Of a stretch of 64,000 bases of DNA, positions 19,386-28,781 are shown in pieces; position 1 is the first letter of the stretch, and the number at the start of each line of letters is the position of its first letter. This stretch comes from an uncultured Neisseriaceae bacterium (GTDB lineage: Bacteria > Pseudomonadota > Gammaproteobacteria > Burkholderiales > Neisseriaceae), in contig CALYOS010000003.1 of the NCBI GenBank assembly GCA_945267035.1, positions 1-64,000 of the forward strand, written 5' to 3'. The translations under genes and the position numbers were made by a program. The notes below the pieces were generated by a model, which saw only the letters and a list, made by a program, of their open reading frames with translations, searched no databases and was not told the DNA's origin.

Positions 19386-19420
19386 CTTTTATCATGCCAT
19401 CAACTTTGGCATGATAAAAG
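19386..19420 (+). other. Perfect 14-bp hairpin between slipin gene and rtcB
   Basis: CTTTTATCATGCCA (19386-19399) and its exact complement (19407-19420) enclose a 7-nt loop. It lies 11 bp after the slipin stop and ends just before the AGGGA ribosome binding site of rtcB. There is no T run, so it is not a standard terminator. It may be an mRNA processing site, a translation control element, or a substrate mimic. Confidence 0.75.
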
Positions 19421-19432
19421 CAGGGATTAGAA

Positions 19433-20653
19433 ATGACTCAATATAATGTGTTGCAAGCGGAAAATGCAAAACCAATTAAAATGTGGACACAAGGCGTATC
19501 GGTCGAGGATGGAGCAAAAAATCAGCTAATCAAAACAGCCCAGTTACCATTTATCTTTAAACATATAGCCGTCATGCCCGATGTCCATATAGGGAAAGGA
19601 TCGACTATCGGAAGCGTTATCCCAACCATAGGTGCAATTATTCCGGCAGCCGTGGGCGTGGATATCGGCTGTGGCATGATTGCCGTACAAACCTCCTTAA
19701 TGGCAACTGATTTGCCCGATAATTTATTGTCTTTGCGTCAAGTTATCGAAAAAGCCGTGCCACATGGCATGCCCTCCAAAATAAGTGGACGACATAATGG
19801 TAGCTGGCAAAATCCCCCTCCAATTGTTTATCAATACTGGCAGCAACTGGTACCGGGTTTTAAAAAATTAACCGCAAAGTATCCACGATTGTTAAAAGCC
19901 AAGAATTACAGTCATTTAGGTACACTGGGTACCGGCAACCATTTTATCGAAATCTGTCTGGATGAAGCCGATAGCGTGTGGATAATGTTACACAGCGGCT
20001 CACGTAGTATAGGCAGTGTGATTGGCACCTTTTTTATCGAAATGGCGAAAAAAGATATGGAAATCCATATTAGAAATCTACCCGATTCAGATCTGGCTTA
20101 TCTTCAGGAAGGGACAGAGCATTTTCAGGACTATGTCGAGGCCGTGCATTGGGCACAGGAATTTGCACGACTCAATCGCGAAGTCATGATGCATAACGTT
20201 ATTGCTGCAATGCGCACAATCATAACCAAACCATTTACCACCCATCTAGCCGCCATTAACTGCCATCATAACTACGTGCAGAAAGAACAACATTTTGGAG
20301 AAGAGATATATATTACCCGCAAAGGTGCTGTATCAGCACGTAAAGGAGAATTGGGCATCATTCCGGGTTCAATGGGCACCAAAAGCTATATAGTCCGTGG
20401 ATTGGGTAATGAAGAAAGCTTCTGCTCCTGTTCGCATGGAGCAGGGAGAGTAATGAGCCGCACCGATGCGAAAAAGCAATTCACCATAGACGATCAAATT
20501 AAAGCCACCGCCCACGTTGAATGCCGCAAAGACGCCAACGTAATCGATGAAATACCGATGGCCTATAAAGATATCGATGCCGTCATGACCGCACAAAACG
20601 AATTAGTGGAAATCGTGCATCAGTTACGGCAAGTGGTCTGCGTAAAGGGTTAA
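19433..20653 (+). CDS. rtcB: RtcB, 3'-phosphate/5'-OH RNA ligase
   Basis: A 406-aa GTP- and Mn-dependent ligase that joins RNA 2',3'-cyclic phosphate or 3'-phosphate ends to 5'-OH ends, as in tRNA repair. All metal and catalytic residues are present and close to E. coli numbering: Asp77 and Cys80 (VGVDIGCGM), His170 (GTGNH), His187 (MLHSGSR), the HHNYV block (278-282), and the guanylylated His335 (CSCSHGAGR). The GSMGTKSYIVRG block is intact, and length equals the E. coli enzyme (408 aa). No archease, RtcA or RtcR gene is nearby. It forms an operon-like pair with the slipin gene, behind a tRNA-like RNA. Confidence 0.97.
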   Translation: MTQYNVLQAENAKPIKMWTQGVSVEDGAKNQLIKTAQLPFIFKHIAVMPDVHIGKGSTIGSVIPTIGAIIPAAVGVDIGCGMIAVQTSLMATDLPDNLLSLRQVIEKAVPHGMPSKISGRHNGSWQNPPPIVYQYWQQLVPGFKKLTAKYPRLLKAKNYSHLGTLGTGNHFIEICLDEADSVWIMLHSGSRSIGSVIGTFFIEMAKKDMEIHIRNLPDSDLAYLQEGTEHFQDYVEAVHWAQEFARLNREVMMHNVIAAMRTIITKPFTTHLAAINCHHNYVQKEQHFGEEIYITRKGAVSARKGELGIIPGSMGTKSYIVRGLGNEESFCSCSHGAGRVMSRTDAKKQFTIDDQIKATAHVECRKDANVIDEIPMAYKDIDAVMTAQNELVEIVHQLRQVVCVKG

Positions 20654-20868
20654 AACCACTATGCCACTCTATGCTTTAAACTGGTTTCTAGGTAAAGTAA
20701 ATGCCCTGATTACTTTGAGTACTATTTAATCTTGTTATGGTTTTCTAATACTTTTCTCACAAAAAATATGATGCTAAAAATTGGTAATAAAATGATTTTA
20801 CTATCTTTAGAAAAAATATTTTGCCATGTATTGGTGTTATTCAAAGCATAATAGCATCGAATTAATAC

Positions 20869-20900
20869 TAAAAAGGTCAGATATCTATCTGACCTTTTCT
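20869..20900 (-). terminator. Terminator between rtcB and the pilY1-type gene
   Basis: A 13-bp stem (AAAAGGTCAGATA at 20871-20883 with TATCTGACCTTTT at 20886-20898) has A and T runs outside. It can serve the convergent genes in both directions. Confidence 0.8.
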
Positions 20901-20917
20901 AATCTATCCTAACCTTA

Positions 20918-23343
20918 TCAATAAATAGTTTCCTTAATTTCTCGCCACCCAATACGTTTAAAACCTACTGGGCACATAGGTATCCCTCCTAATTCAATAT
21001 ATTCACCACTAGACAGATGCGCGCTGGGTTTTACGCGTAAACAATTCTCGTTTGGCGTAATATCACCAGGGATTTTTTGTTGACCAGACCTACCTGCATT
21101 AAGTGAATTGTAATGATTAATTCCCGATACCATTACACCAATAAAGCCATTTATACTATAACTACTTTGAATGGTATTTTTATTCTGATCAAGAATAAAG
21201 TGCGGGTTATTTTTATCAATCTGTCCACCATTGCGGCTGTCAAACTGTGTAATGCGTGACTGTATGTTGGTGGATTGACTAGAATGTTTAATCTGACATG
21301 GATCACTATTAGGACCTTGATTTCCGTTTTTCTTTTGCAAATCATAGGATCTGGTAATCACCATACCAGTAGAGAGCAGCTGACTGAATGCAGTTGTCAC
21401 CCGTTCACCATCAGTATTGAGCATGAAATACCAGCCTTTATACTTGGCAGAAGAGAAGGGTAGTGAGGATAATTGCCCAGTATTATTGCTATAACTCATG
21501 GTTTGTTGCAATAGTTCACCCTTATTCACGGGAGAAACCGTTTTTTGTTCATAATCGTCATAGATACCATATATAGCTTGTTGTTTTTTCGATTGCAGAT
21601 CTGATTGATAAAGATCACTTCCAGTACCAAAGACCACAATGACTTTATGTGCAGCATTTGGATCTTTATCATCGTGAGCGGCTTCAAACAAAACTGGTGC
21701 CGTGGTAATTGGACCATCAGCGGTGAAAATTTTATTAACCGTCCAATTATCGGGATGAGGATCGCGAATGTCAAAGCGGTACAGATTTCCGCCATAATCA
21801 CCAGCATAAACCAGATCAGCTACGCCATCATTATCACTGTCAAATACCACCGGACTGGCCAATCCGCCGTTGCCATCTGCAGCCTTCAGCTTCTTAACGA
21901 GTTGACCTTTCTTGTCACCAATAACGCTATAACTTTCTGTTCCTACATCCACACCCAAGACATCATAAATATACAGTGCGGACTCATTTTCGTGCGTTTC
22001 CTGATTAGGGAAATTTACCCCATTATTGATAAATGCCAGTTCGCGCAGATGGGTATTATAAGTATTCACTGATGCGTTCTTGTCGCGGTTGACGCGGGTA
22101 ATGGCTACGGCAGGCGTGCCGATTGTGTAACCGAATTGATTATTAAAGCCACTCGGTGTTTGAAATAAAAACAGTTCATGGTACCAACTGGCATTCTGCA
22201 TATTATCCGCAGCAATGGATTTCCCGGTAGTCAGACTTTTACCACCGATATTCAACGCAAACGCACCGCGTCCAGCCTGACCCATATTAGAGACCATAAA
22301 AATCTGTTGCGATTTATTCGGTAGTTTGGGCGTTTGAACCACGGTAAAGCCACCATTAAGCAAATAACGATGAGGATGGTTGGTGTCTTTGCCATAATTA
22401 TTGCTGGTCAGATCTTTGTAATAATGGCTGACCAGATCGGAGCCATCGGTACTGTTACGTTCAATCGACATCGGCATGTAGTTGAACTTCAGATCATATG
22501 GATTGGTATCGCTGTTGGCAGCACGAAATACATACACCATGCCATCGTTGGCGGAGGTAATCAGATATTTTTGTTTGTTGAATTCTGTTTGGCCGATGGT
22601 TTCGATGGAATTATTGATGATGTCGCCCATATTTCTGGTGGAACCAAGACCAGATTTATCAGGACGCTGGCGATAATCGAGTACAAAGCCGTTTTGTTTG
22701 ATCTGGTTATCGGCAGTGCTGCGGCTAAACCAATTGAGTAAACCATCACGCCATTCCAGATTATTCAGATTATTGTTATCGGCAAGTTTAAACGAATCAT
22801 TTTTTAGACCGCTAAAGAGACTGCCAGAAAAAAGATAGGACTGGTTGCCATCATTCAAAACCAGTTGGCGATTTGCAAAAGAGGGCTGTTTATTGCAGGC
22901 ATTGTTGTCCGCAGCATTTTCATTGTAGGAATGAAAACACAATTGGCTGCTCCAATGCTCAGTATCGACTCTGGATTTGATCAACAAATTTTGCTTTGAG
23001 GTAGAAGATTCACCCATAATCGGTGTAGTAGTGGTAATGCTTTCTTTCTGTTCATTTGTCTGAGCTGCAATTTCTTTGAAGATATCTTCAAAGGCTTTTT
23101 ACGGTAATGAGCATAACATTGGCGTTTGATAATCGTATCCATACTCCCCGAATCATCAATAAAGAAGGTAATATTCGGTTTGACAGAATAGCCAGTAGTT
23201 TGAATAGATTGACTTTGCAGGTGAAGTGGCGTATCAGAAAATTGATTCACGGCATATGAATAAGGGTAATAAAATAACGCCGTTACACTCATAATGATAT
23301 ATTTAAATGTTGTTCGATGTGCACTATGTGTCGTAAAAATCAT
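20918..23343 (-). pseudogene. pilY1: PilC/PilY1-type pilus tip protein, split by a frameshift
   Basis: Two overlapping frames encode one PilC/PilY1-like protein, the tip adhesin and assembly factor of type IV pili. The N-terminal frame starts at 23343 (GGGGAAGT upstream). It has a signal peptide and a von Willebrand A start with the metal-site motif DDSGSM, and reads CYAHYRKK before going out of frame. The second frame (stop at 20918, 699 aa after its first ATG at 23017) opens directly after the shift (KAFEDIFKEIAAQ). It carries the C-terminal beta-propeller, including the calcium loop DSDNDGVADLVYAGDYGG. The frames join if CGTAAAAAGCC (minus strand, A5 at 23096-23100) had six A. This could be phase variation, ribosomal slippage, true loss or a sequencing error. 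The joined protein of about 800 aa is shorter than Neisseria PilC. Confidence 0.88.
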
Positions 23344-23412
23344 TACTTCCCCAATATTGTAATAAAATCTAAAATGAATAATATGCAAAACAAATAGCAC
23401 ATTTGAATACAT

Positions 23413-24686
23413 AAGTAAATATAGGTTATATAATATTAAATTCTATTAAGTAATATATAAATTAATTGGTTTTATTTGAAATTTATAGTTTTTTGTCCAG
23501 ATTAAAGTCTGAATTAATAAAATAAATTCCAAAATTATGATGAAAAATATTTAGAAAGATTAATATTAATCAAATATTATTTTTTTAAAATATGGGTTAG
23601 ATAAATATTATCTAAAATAAGATGAAATTAACTGATAAAAAAGGATTGATTTAGTTGAAGGTTCTACATTATGAATATTAATTAAGGATTAATTTAAATT
23701 CAAAATTGCTTTGCATCAATAGTTTAGAATTGAAACTTTGATTAAATAATTATTGAAAGAATGTTTAATTTTTATACTCAAACATTAATAAGATTAATGC
23801 TTAATATTTTGACTATCAGCAATTGTCCAAAAGGTTTTACCATCTAAAAGTTAAAAATCAATCTATAACATGACCCATTTACTTAATTGCTCATACCTTG
23901 CCTTTAAGGTTAATGTATAAATCATTAGAGATATGAGCAATAAAAATTAATTTGGCTGTTAAACCATGATTTAACTCTTCAGTTTTATAACGTAAGTTTC
24001 AATTTAAACAATCTTTAATCCCTATATATTTTTATCATCTAAATAATTAATTATATTGCCCGTTATGCATTGATTACCTTTGATAAACCGACCCGCAATC
24101 ATTTTCGTTTGGGAACGCTCATTTTTAGTGAAAAAATCTGTAATTGAATATCTTTTATATGAGTTTGATACTGAGTTGAATTCAGATTATAGATGTTATG
24201 ATAATTGTACAAAATGATCTAGTTAAAAGAATGCAATGTATTAAATACTATTTTCTTTACCAACACGTTGTTAATTAACTTCAATATTCGTCATAAAACC
24301 ATATAGGTTTTGCAGCTATTCCTTCATTCGAGTCTCTTAGGCTAGTTAACATCAAACTAGATTTAAATTATTATGGCTAATTTTGTTGTATCGGCAAAAA
24401 ATAACAGTTAAACAATCACAATTTTCCAATTGATGCAATGTGCAAATTATTGATTAATTAAGATTATTATATATAAAAGAATGATGTTAATTTAAAGCAA
24501 AAATTTCAGTATGGATACAGATTTTATGGTTTAGGCATATAGATTAGTTAGGTAAGCTTTTTTTAAGGTTTATATTATTTATTACCTTGATGAACCAATA
24601 AGCTGCCTTGCTGGTAAAATACACGTTTCTTTTTTTATATCGATATTAGATATATATTTAAATTTAGAATTAAATGGAATTTAAGC
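23413..24686. other. Very AT-rich intergenic stretch upstream of the restriction operon
   Basis: About 1.27 kb with no recognisable gene, RNA or repeat. It separates the pilus gene from the restriction-modification island and may mark the insertion boundary of the latter. Confidence 0.5.
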
Positions 24687-26231
24687 ATGGCCATCAGCAT
24701 TCAACAACGAGATCAATTACAACGCCAAATATGGAAAATTGCCGATGAGGTAAGGGGTGCTGTCGATGGCTGGGATTTCAAACAATATGTACTTGGCACC
24801 TTGTTTTATCGCTTTATTAGTGAAAACTTTGCTGATTATATGCAGGCAGGCGACGAGAGTATTGATTATAAAACAATCTCCGATGATAAGATTACCGACG
24901 AAATCAAACAGGATGCCATTAAGTCCAAAGGCTATTTTATTTATCCTAGCCAATTATTTTGTAAAATTGTAGCGGAAGCTAGCATCAATCCTTGTTTAAA
25001 TACTGACTTGGCCAATATTTTTAATGCCATTGAAAGTTCAGCTATCGGTTATCCTTCCGAAAGCGATATTAAAGGATTATTTGCCGATTTTGACACCACC
25101 AGCAACCGCTTAGGCAATACCGTAGAAGATAAAAATAAACGGCTAGCTGCAGTGCTCAATGGCATCGCCGAGTTGGATTTTGGGCAATTTGAAGATAACC
25201 ACATTGACGTGTTTGGTGATGCTTATGAATATTTAATCTCTAATTATGCTTCCAAAGCCGGTAAATCAGGAGGAGAATTTTTCACCCCACCAAATGTATC
25301 CAAATTAATTGCACAATTAGTCTTACATAATCAAACCAAGATCAATAAAATATACGATCCGGCGGCTGGCTCAGGCTCTTTATTATTACAGGCAAAAAAA
25401 CAGTTTGATAAGCATATCATCGAGGACGGATTCTATGGTCAGGAAATTAACCATACAACCTATAATCTTGCCCGTATGAATATGTTTTTACACAACATCA
25501 ACTATAATAAATTTGAAATCGCCTTGGGCGATACACTACTTAATCCTAAGTTTGGCGACGAAAAGCCATTTGATGCCATTGTTTCCAATCCGCCGTATTC
25601 AATAAAATGGATTGGCAGTGATGACCCAACTTTAATCAATGATGACCGCTATGCTCCTGCTGGCATACTTGCGCCAAAATCCAAAGCCGATTTTGCTTTT
25701 ATTTTACATGCACTAAGTTACTTATCCGAGCGAGGGCGGGCAGCGATTGTTAGCTTTCCGGGTATTTTTTATCGCGGTGGCGCTGAGCAAAAAATCCGCA
25801 AATATTTGGTCGATAATAATTTTGTCGAAACCGTGATAGCCCTAGCACCGAATTTATTTTATGGTACCTCGATTGCGGTCAATATTCTGGTATTGGCGAA
25901 AAACAAAACCGTCAGAACCACACAATTTATGGACGCCAGCAAACTGTTTAAAAAAGAAACCAATAACAATGTCCTCACCGATAAGCATATTGAAGAAATT
26001 ATGCAAGTATTTGCCAGCAAGCAAGACGTCGAATATTTTGCCAAATCGGTTGCGAATCAAACCATTGCCGACAATGACTATAATTTATCGGTAAGCTCAT
26101 ATGTGGAAGCCGAAGATACCCGTGAAATTATTGATATCACCCAGCTTAATGCGGAATTAAAAAACACCGTGGCTAAAATTGATCGCTTACGCGCCCAAAT
26201 TGATGCCATTGTGGCGGAGATTGAAGCATGA
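24687..26231 (+). CDS. hsdM: Type I restriction-modification DNA methyltransferase HsdM
   Basis: A 514-aa N6-adenine methyltransferase subunit. The S-adenosylmethionine motif is [13 protein letters not shown] (about residue 227) and the catalytic motif NPPY is in [14 protein letters not shown] (about 306). The N-terminal HsdM helical domain ([22 protein letters not shown]) is of the type IC (EcoR124/EcoprrI) kind. It methylates host DNA with HsdS. It is the first gene of the operon hsdM - small ORF - hsdS - prrC - hsdR, and its stop overlaps the next gene by 4 bp (ATGA). Confidence 0.96.
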   Translation: MAISIQQRDQLQRQIWKIADEVRGAVDGWDFKQYVLGTLFYRFISENFADYMQAGDESIDYKTISDDKITDEIKQDAIKSKGYFIYPSQLFCKIVAEASINPCLNTDLANIFNAIESSAIGYPSESDIKGLFADFDTTSNRLGNTVEDKNKRLAAVLNGIAELDFGQFEDNHIDVFGDAYEYLISNYASKAGKSGGEFFTPPNVSKLIAQLVLHNQTKINKIYDPAAGSGSLLLQAKKQFDKHIIEDGFYGQEINHTTYNLARMNMFLHNINYNKFEIALGDTLLNPKFGDEKPFDAIVSNPPYSIKWIGSDDPTLINDDRYAPAGILAPKSKADFAFILHALSYLSERGRAAIVSFPGIFYRGGAEQKIRKYLVDNNFVETVIALAPNLFYGTSIAVNILVLAKNKTVRTTQFMDASKLFKKETNNNVLTDKHIEEIMQVFASKQDVEYFAKSVANQTIADNDYNLSVSSYVEAEDTREIIDITQLNAELKNTVAKIDRLRAQIDAIVAEIEA

Positions 26232-26428
26232 GCAATAATCACATTCAAATTTACCATGTTAATAATCAACAAGTTTGTGTTGAAGCTTACTTTAAAAAAA
26301 CAACTGTTCAGAAAATCCGAACAGTTCAACAACATTCACGAAATGTTTCTAGTGAGGTAGAAATATCTTATCTTAAAACCATCAACGTATTAGCAAATAA
26401 AGCGAAACAGGAAAGTCGCAAGAAATGA
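26228..26428 (+). CDS. Small ORF between hsdM and hsdS, possible RhuM-like remnant
   Basis: A 66-aa basic protein that overlaps hsdM and hsdS by 4 bp each (ATGA on both sides). It is therefore translationally built into the operon. The start ([17 protein letters not shown]) and the middle ([24 protein letters not shown]) are reminiscent of RhuM-family proteins found in type I restriction loci. It is far shorter and looks like two ends joined with the centre deleted. The resemblance is from memory and weak. It may be a vestige kept to preserve translational coupling. Confidence 0.55.
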   Translation: MSNNHIQIYHVNNQQVCVEAYFKKTTVQKIRTVQQHSRNVSSEVEISYLKTINVLANKAKQESRKK

Positions 26429-27606
26429 GTAACAATTCAAATATGCAAAACAGTATCGCTAAATTACTTGATGGGGTAGCGGTTGAGTGGAAGGCTTTGG
26501 GAGAAATAGGGCTGCTAATTCGTGGTAGTGGATTACAAAAGAAAGACTTTACTGAAACGGGTGTGCCAGCTATTCACTATGGACAAATTTATACTTATTA
26601 TGGAATTTTTGCTACTGAAACCAAGTCATTTGTTTCAGCTAAATTAGCGGAAAAATTAAAAAAAGCCAAGTACGGCGATATTTTGCTTGCAGGTACCAGT
26701 GAAAATGTTAAAGATGTGATGACACCTTTGGGATGGCTTGGGGGAGAAATTGTTTTTTCTGGCGATATGTTTGCATTCAGACCAAGTAATCTTATTAATA
26801 CAAAGTATTTAACCTACTTTTTGCAAACAACGCCCTTCCAGAAGTTTAAAGAAAAATATGCTAATGGTACTAAGGTTATTCGTATTTCATCCGAAAAATT
26901 TTTAACTTTTAAAATTCCCATCCCCCCACTACATGTTCAAACTGAAATCGTCCGTATTTTAGACACTTTTACAGAGCTCACAGCAGAGCTCACAGTAGAG
27001 CTCACAGCACGAAAAAAAAAATACGATTATTATCTGAATAAATTATTGACCTTTAAAGAAGAAGAGGTTGAATGGAAATTAATAGGGGAGTTTGCTTCTT
27101 TAAAAAGGGGGATCCGCGTTACCCGAAACCAATTATCACAAAAAAATGGTTATGAAGTTTATCAAAATAGTTTAACCCCTTTAGGTTATTACGAAAAAGC
27201 AAATACAAAGGAAAATACAACTTTTATAATAAGCGCAGGTGCAGCAGGTGAAATTGGTTATAGTACGGAAAAATTTTGGGCTGCCGATGACTGTTTTTAT
27301 TTTGAATGCTCAAAAGATCTATTAAGTAGATATTTATTTTATGTGTTAAAAAATAAGCAAGAATATATTTCATCTCAAGTAAGAAGGTCAAGTATACCTA
27401 GACTACCACGTACGATTATTGAAAAATTAAAAATCCCCATCCCCCCACTCAAGGAACAAGCCCGTATTGTCGAAATCCTAGACAAATTCGATGCAATCAC
27501 CAATTCACTCACTGAAGGTTTACCGCGTGAGATCGAGTTACGCCAAAAACAGTATGAGTACTATCGGAATTTATTATTGAACTTTCCTAAGGTGGAAGAT
27601 AAATGA
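26425..27606 (+). CDS. hsdS: Type I restriction-modification specificity subunit HsdS
   Basis: A 393-aa DNA-recognition subunit with two target-recognition domains (about 14-170 and 215-365). Each is followed by a conserved helix (IPPLHVQTEIVRILDTF near 170-186, IPPLKEQARIVEILDKF near 335-351). The central spacer contains three 12-bp direct repeats encoding ELTA/ELTV/ELTA (26974-27009), equivalent to the TAEL repeats of EcoR124. There, two or three copies change the spacing of the recognised sequence. A run of ten A follows (27012-27021). Both repeats are hotspots for slippage. The gene overlaps its neighbours by 4 bp on both sides. Confidence 0.95.
   Translation: MSNNSNMQNSIAKLLDGVAVEWKALGEIGLLIRGSGLQKKDFTETGVPAIHYGQIYTYYGIFATETKSFVSAKLAEKLKKAKYGDILLAGTSENVKDVMTPLGWLGGEIVFSGDMFAFRPSNLINTKYLTYFLQTTPFQKFKEKYANGTKVIRISSEKFLTFKIPIPPLHVQTEIVRILDTFTELTAELTVELTARKKKYDYYLNKLLTFKEEEVEWKLIGEFASLKRGIRVTRNQLSQKNGYEVYQNSLTPLGYYEKANTKENTTFIISAGAAGEIGYSTEKFWAADDCFYFECSKDLLSRYLFYVLKNKQEYISSQVRRSSIPRLPRTIIEKLKIPIPPLKEQARIVEILDKFDAITNSLTEGLPREIELRQKQYEYYRNLLLNFPKVEDK
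26974..27009 (+). repeat. Three 12-bp tandem repeats in the hsdS spacer
   Basis: Three in-frame copies of GAGCTCACAGCA (the second has GTA at its end). They encode the flexible hinge between the two recognition domains, and each contains a SacI-type GAGCTC. Gain or loss of a unit keeps the frame. Confidence 0.9.
27012..27021 (+). repeat. A10 homopolymer within hsdS
   Basis: Ten consecutive A encode the Lys-rich start of the second half (ARKKKYDYY). Slippage by one base would truncate HsdS after the first recognition domain and spacer. Confidence 0.85.
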
Positions 27607-28781
27607 CACAAGACAATCAGAATATGAACAATACATTGATAAATATTGCAAAACAGCTTGATAAAATTGCCAAAAACGGAAAAAAAGCCCAATTGATTTA
27701 TGCCTTTAATGGCACTGGTAAAACACGTTTATCGCAAGCGTTTAAAGAGTTCATTGTATCGCGGGATAAAGGGGATGAAGAAGACAGCGGTGTCTTAACA
27801 CGGCATAAGATTCTTTACTATAACGCATTTACTGAGGATTTATTTGTCTGGGATAACGATCAATATCAGCAAGGCGAGCATCAGTTAAGCATACAACCCA
27901 ATTCATTCACGGATTGGATTCTGAAAGAGCAAGGGCAGGAGCAAAATGTGGCGAAATACTTCCAAGCTTATACTCAGCAAAACCTGACACCGCATTTCAA
28001 TGAGGATTTTTCTGCTATTACTTTCTCACTCGCAGCAGGTAATGATCAGCGTATTGATAATATTAAAATCTCCAAAGGAGAAGAAAACAACTTAATTTGG
28101 AGTATTTTTTTCACCTTGATTAGTTTAGTGATTGCCGAGCGCAATATTGTGGAAAAAAGCGAGCGTTCTACTAATGAATTTGACCAGTTACGCTATATTT
28201 TTATTGATGATCCGGTTAGCTCCTTAGATGAAAATCATTTGATTCAGTTGGCAGTGGATATCGCAAAATTAATTAAAACGAGCGAATCTGATATCAAATT
28301 TATCATTACTACTCATAATTCATTGTTTTATAATGTACTTTATAATGAATTAGGGTTAAAAAACGGTTATATTCTAACACGACTAGCAAATGGCTATTTT
28401 GAACTTAAAGACAAAAAAGGCGATTCAAATCACAGTTTTTCCTATCATCTGTATTTAAAGCAGTTGCTGCAAGAAGCGATTGAGGAAAATAAAGTTGAAA
28501 AATATCATTTTACCCTATTACGTAACCTGTATGAAAAAACCGCCTGTTTTTTAGGCTATTCTAAATGGTCAGAATTATTGCCTGATGATAAACAAGTCTA
28601 TTTAACCCGCATAATCAATTTTACCAGTCATTCAACCTTATCCAATGAAATGGTGCCCGAGCCTTCTGAACCGGAAAAACAGATTGTTGCCTTTTTACTC
28701 AATCATTTACTCGAAAATTATAATTTTTACGAGCAGGAATATGAAGATGGTCAATTACACAACCCCGATTGCCGAAACTGA
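27603..28781 (+). CDS. prrC: PrrC-type anticodon nuclease
   Basis: A 392-aa protein in the position occupied by prrC (396 aa) in E. coli: between hsdS and hsdR of a type IC system. The N-terminal ABC-like NTPase has Walker A FNGTGKT (35-41), signature SKGEEN (157-162), Walker [13 protein letters not shown] (198-209) and switch His238. The C-terminal nuclease triad is Arg307, Glu311 and His343. Spacings of 4 and 32 are identical to Arg320/Glu324/His356 of PrrC. Asp274 aligns with PrrC Asp287, reported to contact the anticodon. PrrC cuts tRNA-Lys 5' of the wobble base when a phage inhibits the restriction enzyme. The target here is not proven. Start overlaps hsdS by 4 bp. Confidence 0.9.
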   Translation: MTQDNQNMNNTLINIAKQLDKIAKNGKKAQLIYAFNGTGKTRLSQAFKEFIVSRDKGDEEDSGVLTRHKILYYNAFTEDLFVWDNDQYQQGEHQLSIQPNSFTDWILKEQGQEQNVAKYFQAYTQQNLTPHFNEDFSAITFSLAAGNDQRIDNIKISKGEENNLIWSIFFTLISLVIAERNIVEKSERSTNEFDQLRYIFIDDPVSSLDENHLIQLAVDIAKLIKTSESDIKFIITTHNSLFYNVLYNELGLKNGYILTRLANGYFELKDKKGDSNHSFSYHLYLKQLLQEAIEENKVEKYHFTLLRNLYEKTACFLGYSKWSELLPDDKQVYLTRIINFTSHSTLSNEMVPEPSEPEKQIVAFLLNHLLENYNFYEQEYEDGQLHNPDCRN

